From Hydractinia symbiolongicarpus (lineage: Eukaryota > Cnidaria > Hydrozoa > Anthoathecata > Hydractiniidae), in assembly GCF_029227915.1 (NCBI RefSeq), contig NC_079883.1, forward strand, positions 16,246,001 through 16,310,000: DNA of 64,000 nucleotides. Direction: 5' to 3'. Below are positions 13,401-22,023 of the stretch, in pieces. Made by a program: the position numbers and the translations under genes. The first letter of the stretch is position 1. The number at the start of each line of letters is the position of its first letter. The notes below the pieces were generated by a model that saw nothing but the letters and a program-made list of their open reading frames with translations, was not told the DNA's origin and did not search any database.

Positions 13401-15490
13401 AAATATGGCTATAATTATAATAGATAATCATTTAAATATTTTACTGAAGGCTAGCATAATAACCATCGTTCTTGGAAACGTGCTATGCTAGTGTTCAACT
13501 GTGGCTATTTTATTATTTGCATAGGTCCAAATAAGTCAGTTGTCATTGGTGGTGCAATAGGAGCTGTTCTTTTCGTCGCAGCTATTGTTGTGTTTGTTGT
13601 TGTTATGAAACGAAAGAATGTAACTTCAAACTTTTACAAGGAAGAAATTGGAAAAGGTAAGTTAATACTGCAAAATTATGAAGATTATGCGACCATTCTT
13701 TCATGTGATGTGACGTTACTTAAAGATTCACAAGATTATAATTTTATGAGCATATATTGATTTACATAATTATTTCTTTTAAAATGTTAGAGGTATATAC
13801 AAATATTGTTTTAAGCAATAAAATTTACTTCCTAGATATCTTGTGTTACGTAATGTAACATGCAGAAACATGTTTTATATCCTCAGTATCTACACAGTTT
13901 AGTCTGAATTAAGCAATTTGTAATGACTATAAGTTGATTTAAGACAAAGAAAATACAAGCTTAAACAAAAAAAAATTGTCAACCAGAACGCCCAGCAGGG
14001 TGGAGAGTAAGTGTGACGTGATGTATTTGTTATTTGATGTGACATAATACTGTGCACCTTTGTAAAAGTCAAATTATTGTGCTGTACATTCCTGTGAATT
14101 AAAAGGGAGAAATACATCATTGAAAGACTCTAATTATGAGTCAAGACAGCTTGTTGCTTTCTGCCTGTTGGAAGACTGAAAAGGAATGCTTCAAATGAAC
14201 TACATGACCAGCTGTTTTAGCTAGTTAAATATATACATTTAAAATTGGATTCAATAATAAATTTAGCTATAGCTAGCTTACTTCTATTTTTATAATTGCA
14301 AAAATGTATAACAAAAAAAACAAAAAAACATTTATAGTTATTAAGAAAATTAAACTTAGTTGTAATGATTTACTCTGATATATTGTTTAGTGAGTTTGAT
14401 GGCTCCTGTTCACCGTTCTTTGGGGCCATCCGGGAGATGACGTCCAACTCGGCATTTGATGTAGAAACATGTTTTATTTGCTTTATTATTTTGAATACTT
14501 ATTAAATGTTAAATCCTCAACATCGAATAAGTTGAACTTTTTTAAAGTGGGCGCTAAGCTTTAAGGAACACTAAACTCTATGTGGCTTCTTTAAGTGTTA
14601 ATAATGTTCAGTGCAATTAAAAAGCTGTATGGTGTGTCAATTAGATTTTGAAAGTAGAGGAATGTATTTTGTTAAAAATATAAAAAAATACGCGCTATAA
14701 GGTTGAGTTTTTTGGTTAATGTTATCAAAAAATCGCCATATAAGTGTCAATCATTAGATGAAATGGAAAATTACACAGTAAACCAAAAGTGAACAATATT
14801 TGTTGCGTATTCAGCTACTTTTGGATATGCTGGGAAAACTGTAAAGGTTGATTTGATTCTCTAAAATGTATACTTTTATCATCATGCTTTTGACTTTAAC
14901 ATTCACGATAAAAGTGTGTCTTTTTTTGCCTGATCGAGAGGTTGTTACATGGAGTTTTCGGTTGGGGCCAAAAATAAATCTTTCACTTCAGTCTCTTGTT
15001 AACATAATGTCCGGTGCAATAAAAAGTCCTTTCAGGATCTGTCTTATGTTGGTCAAAATAACCATAATTATATGTTATATAACCCATTTTGTCATTCTTC
15101 TAAGTAAATTCCCAGAAAAAATATTTATTTTAGGTTAAATTTCCAACACATTTTTTCACCGAATTAGTTGCAATAAATTTTATTTCCAGTAATTCTTTCT
15201 GTTAAGTTAAGTTTATCTTGTAGGGAAGACAAGTTGTTAAAAATAGAATAACCCAACAATTTTTTCTCACATATTATGTTTTCAGAATCCTGCAGCTACA
15301 ATTCATTATGGAGATAATTGTTTGAGCCTGTTACTACTAATAACATAAGAATATATCTTTTTTGTTATTCTGTTTAGTTTCATACAATGGCCAAACCGAT
15401 GATGTTGATTTCAAAAATGGTGACTTAATGTTTAAAAACCCAACATTTAGTTTGACCAGAAACAATCCTGGTTTGATAACAGATCTATGA
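219..15490 (+). CDS. Gene A: DSL-ligand-type EGF-repeat membrane protein, 3' part (5' end outside window)
   Basis: Nineteen exons read in one consistent phase: 219-268, 342-558, 788-924, 1097-1499, 1662-1913, 2657-2815, 3223-3342, 3712-3828, 4232-4348, 5163-5276, 5386-5413, 5604-5689, 7926-8042, 12053-12172, 12349-12447, 12524-12553, 12774-12800, 13525-13656, 15378-15490 (stop TGA). Every junction has AG before and GT after. They encode 811 residues: 18 EGF-like repeats, most with six cysteines and many with the calcium-binding start (D/N)-I-(D/N)-(D/E)-C, then a linker, one transmembrane helix and a 50-odd residue tail. Each exon corresponds in order, phase and near length to exons 10-28 of gene B, which carries MNNL and DSL domains upstream. 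I therefore infer that gene A is also a Delta/Jagged-type Notch ligand whose signal peptide, MNNL, DSL and first four EGFs lie before the window. An EGF-only receptor remains possible, since no DSL exon is visible for A. Confidence 0.85.
1500..3711 (+). CDS. Gene A exons 5-7 with their introns
   Basis: Exons 1662-1913 (end of one EGF, a whole EGF, then a whole EGF with a C-N-S-N-G-T-K-S-C segment), 2657-2815 and 3223-3342. Exon 2657-2815 encodes an EGF with an expanded first loop containing G-N-I-P-E-G and S-W-G-L-C-G, also kept in gene B exon 38517-38675. Introns 1914-2656 and 3343-3711 show nothing recognisable. Intron 2816-3222 is very AT-rich with short inverted repeats such as GTATTTTTAAAAATAC near 2973. 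Confidence 0.8.
3712..3828 (+). CDS. Gene A exon 8: single EGF, identical at DNA level to gene B exon 17
   Basis: The exon encodes one EGF beginning D-I-D-E-C-A-V-Y and ending G-I-D-C-C-S. Cys-Cys pairs occur twice (D-C-C-N and D-C-C-S), which is unusual for EGF repeats. Bases 3709-3843 and 41204-41338 are identical over 135 positions, including 3 bases of acceptor and 15 bases of the following intron, while the rest of the flanking introns does not match. This is the most striking of the shared tracts. Confidence 0.9.
4232..5689 (+). CDS. Gene A exons 9-12: EGF repeats, one split over a 28-base micro-exon
   Basis: Exons 4232-4348 (EGF starting T-S-W-C), 5163-5276 (D-I-N-E-C), 5386-5413 and 5604-5689. 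The 28-base exon encodes E-I-D-D-C-V-N-V-T and leaves two bases that join the first base of exon 12 to make a cysteine codon. The EGF it begins ends in Y-T-Q-P-Y-C. Gene B has the same split (42958-42985 and 43228-43313, same lengths), so the micro-exon predates the duplication. The intron 4349-5162 holds a Helitron-like fragment. Confidence 0.85.
4749..5112 (+). mobile_element. Helitron-like non-autonomous element, 5' end present, 3' end missing
   Basis: It begins with TC after an A (TCTATATAATAATAC), as Helitron 5' ends do, runs through a G-T-C-T-G rich leader, and matches the reverse complement of 49370-50007 through long stretches, for example CCAAACCTGGG and GTTTCGGAATGGACGG followed by GATGA and CATCATCAAAAAA. 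The CTAG 3' end with its hairpin, present in other copies in this window, is absent. It lies in the intron between gene A exons 9 and 10. Confidence 0.6.
5858..6455 (-). mobile_element. 3' end of a non-LTR retrotransposon, antisense to gene A
   Basis: Read on the minus strand this is the C-terminal part of a non-LTR reverse transcriptase ORF: motifs [31 protein letters not shown]. An in-frame TGA precedes a tail that reads [20 protein letters not shown] then stop. The plus-strand DNA of that tail, AACGTCCGTTTTCCATGCTA, matches from memory a 3' motif widely shared by invertebrate LINEs and SINEs. It ends in a short (CAT)n run at 5858-5872. The protein is nearly identical to the end of the plus-strand copy at 8240-9590, so both are one family. 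The 5' portion is missing. Confidence 0.8.
6635..7835. repeat. Intronic minisatellite, about 46 copies of a 25-26 bp unit
   Basis: The consensus unit is GTTTTGATTTG(C/T)(A/T)TAAACTTATCAAA. Variants differ at the base after TTTG and the next base, and a 25-base form starts GTGTTGTTTG. From about 7155 onward three variants (cTTAAA form, cATAAA form, gtgttg form) recur as a roughly 77 bp higher-order unit, interrupted by other units. Each junction contains ATCAAAGTTTTGAT, a perfect 6 bp inverted repeat about a GT centre. It lies in the intron before gene A exon 13, between two copies of one LINE in opposite orientation. Confidence 0.95.
7926..8042 (+). CDS. Gene A exon 13: EGF repeat
   Basis: A 117-base exon after TTTATGTTTAG encodes one [14 protein letters not shown] then [13 protein letters not shown] and ending D-C-T-E. 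It corresponds to gene B exon 43622-43738. The intron before it carries the minisatellite and a LINE fragment; the 4 kb intron after it carries a second LINE copy. Confidence 0.85.
8158..8235. repeat. ATTC microsatellite with GTTGAG interruptions
   Basis: Runs of ATTC are broken twice by the block GTTGAGATTC, at about 8186 and 8208. It lies just before the truncated 5' end of the LINE at 8240. A similar short run is at 10505-10530. Confidence 0.85.
8240..9590 (+). pseudogene. 5'-truncated non-LTR retrotransposon reverse transcriptase with PHD-like zinc finger
   Basis: The reading frame holds reverse transcriptase motifs in order: Q-F-G-F-V-P-G at 8358, a premature TGA at 8433-8435 in frame, [10 protein letters not shown] near 8470, H-Q-G-S-V-L-S-P near 8640, and the active-site loop at 8733, which reads Y-A-Y-D in place of Y-A-D-D. 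A finger of the pattern C-x2-C-x10-C-x2-C-x4-H-x2-C-x15-C-x2-C follows at 8904-9035, matching a C4HC3 PHD finger. The C-terminal part ([14 protein letters not shown]) follows, then a TAG at 9546. Homology to the 5858-6455 copy stops near 9590. The stops and lost active-site aspartate mean it is dead. It sits in sense orientation in gene A intron 13. Confidence 0.88.
9591..12052 (+). other. Remainder of gene A intron 13
   Basis: Apart from a Helitron-like end at 10808-10918 and a short ATTC run near 10505, I see no coding sequence or clear repeat. Short CTAG/GCTA runs occur at 10133-10152. The stretch is AT-rich with several A or T runs. Confidence 0.5.
10808..10918 (-). mobile_element. Helitron-like 3' end
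   Basis: On the minus strand it reads through ACAAAATGGTAGCTTAGCTG, CACGCAATG, GGGCGGGCGAACCC, an imperfect hairpin (TGGATTTTTCCA), CTAACGA and a final CTAG at 10808-10811. It closely matches the complete element at 35105-35248. The 5' part is missing, and the base after CTAG is C rather than the T expected at a Helitron junction. Confidence 0.6.
12053..12800 (+). CDS. Gene A exons 14-17: last two EGF repeats and juxtamembrane linker
   Basis: Exons 12053-12172 (EGF starting V-D-D-C-K-Q-N-E-C), 12349-12447 ([10 protein letters not shown], an EGF with C-x-C near its start), 12524-12553 ([10 protein letters not shown], closing that EGF) and 12774-12800 (A-V-K-N-D-D-A-K linker). The last two are micro-exons of 30 and 27 bases; gene B has 21-base exons at the same two positions. 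All are phase 1 in and phase 1 out, so skipping either would keep the frame. Confidence 0.8.
13525..13656 (+). CDS. Gene A exon 18: transmembrane segment
   Basis: After a short P-N-K-S lead, about 23 hydrophobic residues ([13 protein letters not shown] and onward to V-V-V-M) are followed by basic K-R-K. This is a single-pass helix with positive-inside flank, giving a type I topology with the EGF array outside. It matches gene B exon 48621-48764 in position but not closely in sequence. Confidence 0.88.
13657..15377 (+). other. Gene A intron 18, no recognised element
   Basis: I see AT-rich sequence and short open frames (for example 14866-15138) without recognisable motifs. No transposon ends were identified. 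Confidence 0.4.
15378..15490 (+). CDS. Gene A exon 19: cytoplasmic tail and stop
   Basis: The exon follows TTCTGTTTAG and encodes [11 protein letters not shown], then [14 protein letters not shown] and ends L-I-T-D-L before TGA. The terminal T-D-L fits a class I PDZ-binding motif (S/T-x-hydrophobic), as known for some Delta and Jagged ligands. The 14-residue motif recurs with 10 of 14 residues in the tail of gene B. Confidence 0.85.
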
Positions 15491-18400
15491 AATAGTAATA
15501 GTAGCGATCAAGAATATATATACAAGTAGATATATGCTGTGAAATAATTTGACAGCGCCATTAAATGTTTTACATCAAAACAGAACAGTTAAAACAGATA
15601 CAAGAAGACATGCTACAGCTTGATGAAGCGTTCAGACACACTGTTCCAAAAAGATGACATGTTTTGATGGAATAACTTGAGCTCACATTTTATGAGTGAC
15701 GTATCAATGATATCAGATGTCATTGAAAATATGTTTTTATGTTCTTTAAAAATTTGAAATATCTTAAAGGTATTAAGTAAGTTCAAAGCTTTTTTATGTC
15801 ACAAACAAACCATTTTTTTATTGTGTCTATTTTTCTAGTTCTTAGCTATGTTAAAAATAATATTAGATGAATTTACCAGAGGATTTTATTGTGCAAGAAA
15901 GAGACAAATATTGATGTTTTTTACATAAAGTTAGGAAATAATTTTTTTTTGATTTGAATTTTTTTGATGTCAAATTTGAAACCATGCAATCAAGCTCACA
16001 GGCTGATTTAAATCGTTTCGTGTTTTTCTAATATAAGTATAATGCAAAACAACTTCACATTTGGGGATGTGGATTGTGTATAAAATTTAGTTGCATTCAT
16101 ATGGGAAAATATTTTATGCTTTCGATTTTGACCATGTATGACCTGGTAGGCAGGTTTTGCTTTTGCATACAAAAACGATTTTCTTAGTAAATGAGATAAA
16201 CTTATGTTAAGTCAGCAACTTAATTTTTTAAACAACCCAGAATAAATTAGTTACACTAATTTCTTTTAAATATACATACTAAATTTTCAAAACAAATGGT
16301 ATTTTCCAAAAAGAGATACATTATCGTCAGTATTTTTTTTTTGGTGGGAAAATAAGCTACAGTCTATAAGTATAATGAAAGTAATATCAAATGCTGAAGG
16401 ACTGTATTTGTTAAAATTGTCATTCTTGTTACCTCAACTTTATATGCAATAATTTTGCATGTTTTTATGCTGAATTTAGAAAAAAATAGCAAGCTAGATC
16501 AAAAAAGGTTTTATCAGAAATCTTGGTTTAAAAGCAAGGGAAATTGTACATCACCAACTGTACAATTATCTAGAAGAAAACAACCTTCTTCAATGCCAAC
16601 AATTCGGATTTCGTAAACAGCGATCTACGCAACAAGCGGTTTCATTGTTTGTCGAAACTATTCGCAAAAATGCAGATAAAGGAGAATGCACTGGGGCGAT
16701 TTATCTCGACTTGCGAAAAGCCTTCGACACTGTGAACCACTCGCGGCTTTTACACAAACTCTAACTTCATGGCATCCATAATATCGAGTTGCAGTGGTTC
16801 GAAGATTATTTATTCAATCGTACCCAATATGTCACATACGATAACATAAATTCATCACCTCAACAGATTACTTGTGGTGTACCCCAGGGTTCAACCCTGG
16901 GTCCATTACTATTCCTTCTACTCGTTAACGACTTACACCAATTACTAAGTAAATCGAAAGTACTTTTGTATGCCGATGACACTGTTGTATATTACTCATC
17001 AAAATCGAGCAAAGAAGTTGAATCAGTTCTTAATAACGAAGTCCAACGTATTGCAGACTGGATGAATGAAAACTGTTTAATAATAAATCTTAAAAAGGGA
17101 AAGACTGAGTTTGTCATGTATGGAGCTCATCAAAACCTACGTAAACAGGAAGCATGTACCATCAAGATAAATGCTACGTCCATTAACAAAGAAGATAATT
17201 ATATCTATCTGGGGGTTAATCTGGACAACCATCTTACACTACAGGAACATCTCAACACAACGTACAAAAAGGCATCTGGAAAGCTCAAATTACTCAAAAG
17301 TATTCGATATCTTTTGACAGCTGACATAGTAAAATCGGTTTATAATACTGTTATCCTGCCGAATTTACTTTATTGTTATCCAATAATGCTGTCTTTATCG
17401 AGAACCCAGGAAGACAAGCTACAATATTTACACAATCGAGCGTTTAAAATTTGTGGTGGTACCCATCAATGGGATTCTATTGCAACAATCAAGAAACAAA
17501 GAGCTGCGGTTGAAGTTTTCAAAAGCATCAATGGCATCACTGAAAACCACTTCAATTTCGAGCAAATCAACCACACAATGAATACTCAAAGAAATCAATC
17601 AAACATCAAACTTGGCCATCTTAGGACTGAATTCGCAAGAAAATCTTTCGGTCATCAAGGTGGTTGATTTTTAACGAATTACCAACTGTACTGCAGAAAG
17701 AATCATCATTGTTTTTATTTAAAAGAAGCATTAGGGTTATTAAATTTTAAATTTTACTTTTGTTCCCACACAGCGTCGCGTCTAATTACCTCTGCGCACT
17801 TAGATTTCCTTTCCATCAGTTTTGTATTTCCTCTTCATGTCTTTTTCAGTGTGGTGTCGTAACTATCTATCCCAGCACATTCGCCTATTCTACTATCTTG
17901 TATATTTCATTTTTTGTCTTATAGATAATACATTTTTTATTTTTTATCATTTTTAAAATTTTTAACATTATTTATTATATACTTGTATATACAGGAACCT
18001 TATTGATACCAGGATTGTCTTTATGAACCCTGATTAGGACACCTGTAAATAAATATGAATAATAATAATAATAATAATAAAAGTCCTTGTGTAGAATAAA
18101 TTATGGATATGGAATATTTGTAAGGTACTTTTCTTTTCTTTTGGTCCTCATTTGCTCATAAACTTTTTACAGCCATTAGTTCGACTTAGTGTAAGTCACT
18201 AAAGGCAAAAATCATCAGGCTGTTTTGTAGCCTTTTACCAAGCCTTTTTGAATTTTTGAAATGCTTTTTTTAAGATATTCGCATTAAAAGGTTTTTAGAT
18301 TTCATTGTGCTGCATAAATTATGATGTTATATTTAAGGTATAGCAATTTTTTCAATGTAATCGATAAATTTATACCTATTGAATGATATGCATAGATATT

Positions 18401-20258
18401 ATAGGAGTATAGAGTATGCGTTCTTACTCCCCCTGTCACCCCTCAGCCTCCTCCCAAACTAAAAAAAATAATAAATTGGGTGTCTGCCTGTGGCCCTGTG
18501 ATATAAATGCGTTTTCTATTTTCTATATAAAATTTTGTATTTTTTTGTTTTGGATAACAACATTTCCCTTTAATATTTTGTTTTACATCAAGTCTTCCAA
18601 GTCTATTTTCTATTTGTCTAAAGTTTGTTTCTTTGTTGCGTTTATGTGTTCCAACGAAATAGCTGTATGTTATTCCTTACATTATGCATGCAATACGTAT
18701 AATAATTATTCGTTTAATACTTGTTTAAAAGAGTTTCTTTTACGTGACCCTTAAAATTTTAGACCAAAAATAGTTCAAGTTATAAACAATTGTTTGATTG
18801 TAACATTTCTAAAGGTAAAAGTTTTATTCTTTTGTGTTGTTGATCAGAATTATAAACTTTCTGTAAGATCTAGACGACTTGAAATTTCCATTATGGTAAC
18901 CCTTTAAGAAACGATTTGTTTAATTTGATACCTTTTATGTAAAACTCATGGTTTCATGTTGCCATGAGGAGATAGAAATTTCAATATATTCTTTTTTTTT
19001 TTTTTTTTAGCCTTGTTACTTTGGGAATTTTTTAGATTTTTTTTTCAAAAGTAATTCTGAATAATTTAGCCTTACCTTAATAACATATATATGATTATCT
19101 TGGATTCCAAATATATGACTATTTGCAACTTCCTACTTTATTACACAATGAAGCAATTAAGTTGGGTATTTAAAAGTGGCAATGGTTAAGACGATTGAAC
19201 AAACTTGAACACTCATGTTGAAAGTTTAGCCCCATCACCATATCAGCATAGAAAACATTACTAAAAAGATAAAAAACGTTCTAAGAAATGTATTAATTTG
19301 TAATCCATGATTTCAATAATAATAATAATACTATTAATAACAATCCTTAATAATTATGACACAGTAGAAATTGACAGGGTTATATTATTAAATAAGTAAG
19401 TAAAGTAAGTAAAATATATTTTCAGGGCTTATCCATTTACAATACAATGGCAAGAAGTTTCTTTATGCACTCTTTGAGCACTTATATCTAAAGGTTATAA
19501 TATCCTAATCTTAGCAAAAAAGATGACCAGTTTAAATACACTGTAGAAAAAGTATAAAAGCTTTGAAAACAAATACTTTAATTTGAAAACTTTTTTTACT
19601 AAACTTTGATTTATCTTTTACTTAAAACTCACAACGTAGGTGTTTATTTATCAACAAAACATGAAGGTGGTCATATCACGTTTTTTATCATGTTTTTAGA
19701 ACACAGAAATGTCTATCAAAACATTTATGTGATCATGTGTTTTCTTATTCTTATTTGACAAAAAAAAAATACGTCTTCGACTATTCAGTGATGAAGCAAT
19801 GACAGAGAAGATAACTTTCCACAAATTTTTATTAACCCTGGGTGTAGTATGTTTTGCTTTTGTACAAAGAAATCCTTTTACTATCCAGAAATCTAGATCA
19901 GCTTAGTCAAATATGTTGCAAATTCATGTATCTAAAATAGAAAACCATGAATTTTTATACCCAGGTAATGATAGCAAAAACAATTCTGGATTAGAATTAT
20001 CTTTTCATTTTATTTTTGTCTAAAAGGAATGTGAATACTTTCTTGATTAGTTTGTGATAATACTTTATTTCATGTTTAAGTTGGAAACATGTTTTTGACA
20101 TATCAAACAATACATATCATTGTCAAAAAATGAAGGACTTGTTTTCACATATAACAGGAGCTCTAAAGCTTTATAAACAAACGTTAACTTCCCAAGTGTT
20201 GAAACATTATTATCTTAGCATTGATTTATTTCTGTGTGTGTTTGTTGGTTGAAAATAC
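15491..20258. other. Spacer between genes A and B
   Basis: It holds the 3' UTR of gene A (not delimited; possible AATAAA signals include one at about 16241), a truncated LINE at 16490-18085, a poly-T run near 18990-19008, a short (AAT)n run near 19316-19330, and the promoter and 5' UTR of gene B, in which I cannot point to a core promoter motif with confidence. Confidence 0.5.
16490..18085 (+). pseudogene. 5'-truncated non-LTR retrotransposon (CR1/jockey-like reverse transcriptase)
   Basis: The reading frame runs from about 16533: Q-F-G-F-R-K-Q-R-S-T, then Y-L-D-L-R-K-A-F-D-T-V-N-H, a TAA at 16762-16764 in frame, G-V-P-Q-G-S-T-L-G-P-L-L-F, an intact Y-A-D-D near 16970, then the thumb region with L-Y-C-Y-P and a final part that shifts frame near 17650 (continuing F-N-E-L-P-T-V-L-Q-K). 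The 3' end is a run of AAT units at 18056-18080, typical of short-repeat LINE tails. The stop and frameshift show that it is inactive. The exact clade is not certain. Confidence 0.88.
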
Positions 20259-22023
20259 ATGAGAATGAACTTATATATTTTTGGCGTTTTGTTTGTTCTT
20301 TTATTGGTAAGAGAATACGATTTAAATATTGCTATGTTTTCTTATGTTTATTTTGTTGTTGTTTTTGTTGATTTAACATGTGTAACTTGCCATTCAACTT
20401 AATTTTTCATTGTAATCACGCCAACCAAGGCGATCATTAAATGTTTATATATACGTTTTCTTTATTGTCAGTTAAAATTATATCTTAATGCGTAAATGTG
20501 CATTTTAGAGTACTCAATCAAAGACGATAGTGGAAATCCACTTGATCGATTTTCGTAATCCGGGCAGTAAGGATTATGATAGCAAATGCTGTGACACATT
20601 TTGTCCGTTTATCCAATGTGATAACTGGTTTCAATTTTGTTTCAAAGCGAATCCTAACCAAGCCTGTGTTTACGCAGCGAACACCTATGTGTTGTTTGAT
20701 GATGATGCTAACTTCAAATTACTAACTTCTATTGGAGATAAATTGCACAATCCTTTCAACTTTCAATTCAATGGTCCATTTGTAAGTCCTTTTCACTTCT
20801 AGATTTATTTTTAAACATATTTCCCCGCTATAACTTTTAAATATTTCACAATGGCAGTATTGACTTAGGGCGATTTTTACGACGATCGTCATAAATACTC
20901 GAATTTGAATGGTCGCGATTTTCGTCATGACGAAAAGTTGAATTGGTTTCTACTTATCCTCACAAAAATCGTCGCGAATATCGTCCGGTGGAGATTCGGC
21001 TTTAGTAGTAGGGTATTATTCTTAGAACATGGACCCTGGGTTCAGATCCTGTCATTGTGGTTGTAAAAGTCACATCTAGAGGTACTTCTGTTACCTTGAT
21101 TCATCTAATAATGGTGTCGACCGTATTGTAGGTGAAACGATGGTTCGTTAGGGGAGATTTCACTATGATTAAGACCAAAGGGGACCTTTGTAATAGCTTA
21201 GCTGACTTCATAGTACTGTGACTATAGTCTTAAAAGTAATGAATGACTTAAAAATTAATAAGCTTCACTTTTTATCAATTCTTATGTGTGCACTTTTAAA
21301 TCATGCATCAGACAGACCTGAAAGGCCAAACAACTCCTTATGTCGTTCTTGTTTACTTAGCCTGAACTACTGTAAGAGAATAAAATTGTCGCTTAAGGTT
21401 TATGTCCACTGAAACTAAAAACGTATTGAAAAATAACTTAATAGTTATTAATGTACAGATATTAAAAATATTTAAGGAAGCCAACATTTAAGCCCTTTAG
21501 CCCAGCTTGAAGAAAATTATTTAGAATCATTTTTTAGATCCTTTTTTGAGCTTATTAATGTGTGAAAACAGAACAAAATGTTTCATTAAAAGAATAGGTT
21601 TGAAGAAGCATGTATTAAAAGTCATTACTTTCCTTTTCACAAAATTGTAATGCGATGTAGAATGAATTCATTTTACAACACAAAAATTGTGGAAATCGGT
21701 TGCTATGTTTATTGCAAAGAACCTGGACCAAAGCCTTTTTACCCCAAATGACGGGATATAACATACATACCTACATACCTACACAAAATAGCATACTTTA
21801 CGTAACTCAACTTTGCTGATACTGTGCTTTAGAACGGTGTGTGGTTTGTAACAAAGGTTTGGGATGACGATCATGGCAATCATAATGACAATGGAGAAAA
21901 GGATGCACTAGTGGACAAGTACAACCAAATGTTAGAAATGAAGCCTGCAGCGAATCAATCTGTGTCGTATGTTCAATATTTTCTTGTTAAAGGCAAAGGA
22001 ACTGTTCTCACTCTTTATATGAG
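20259..22023 (+). CDS. Gene B exons 1-3: signal peptide and MNNL (Notch-ligand N-terminal) domain
   Basis: Exon 1 (20259-20306) encodes [16 protein letters not shown], a signal-peptide core, joined in phase 0 to S-T-Q-S-K in exon 2. Exon 2 (20509-20781) shows the MNNL pattern: V-E-I-H-L-I-D-F, then [17 protein letters not shown] and A-C-V-Y, ending [10 protein letters not shown]. Exon 3 (21833-22023) continues [11 protein letters not shown] and ends in a beta-rich stretch before DSL. In known ligands this region is a C2-like fold that contacts Notch and lipid. Introns here show no transposon, except a possible SINE head at 20990-21215. Confidence 0.88.

Noticed and set aside
20870-21000. GACGATCGTC and related CG-containing motifs as an inverted-repeat element
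   Set aside because: The arms do not pair over a useful length and no target duplication was found.
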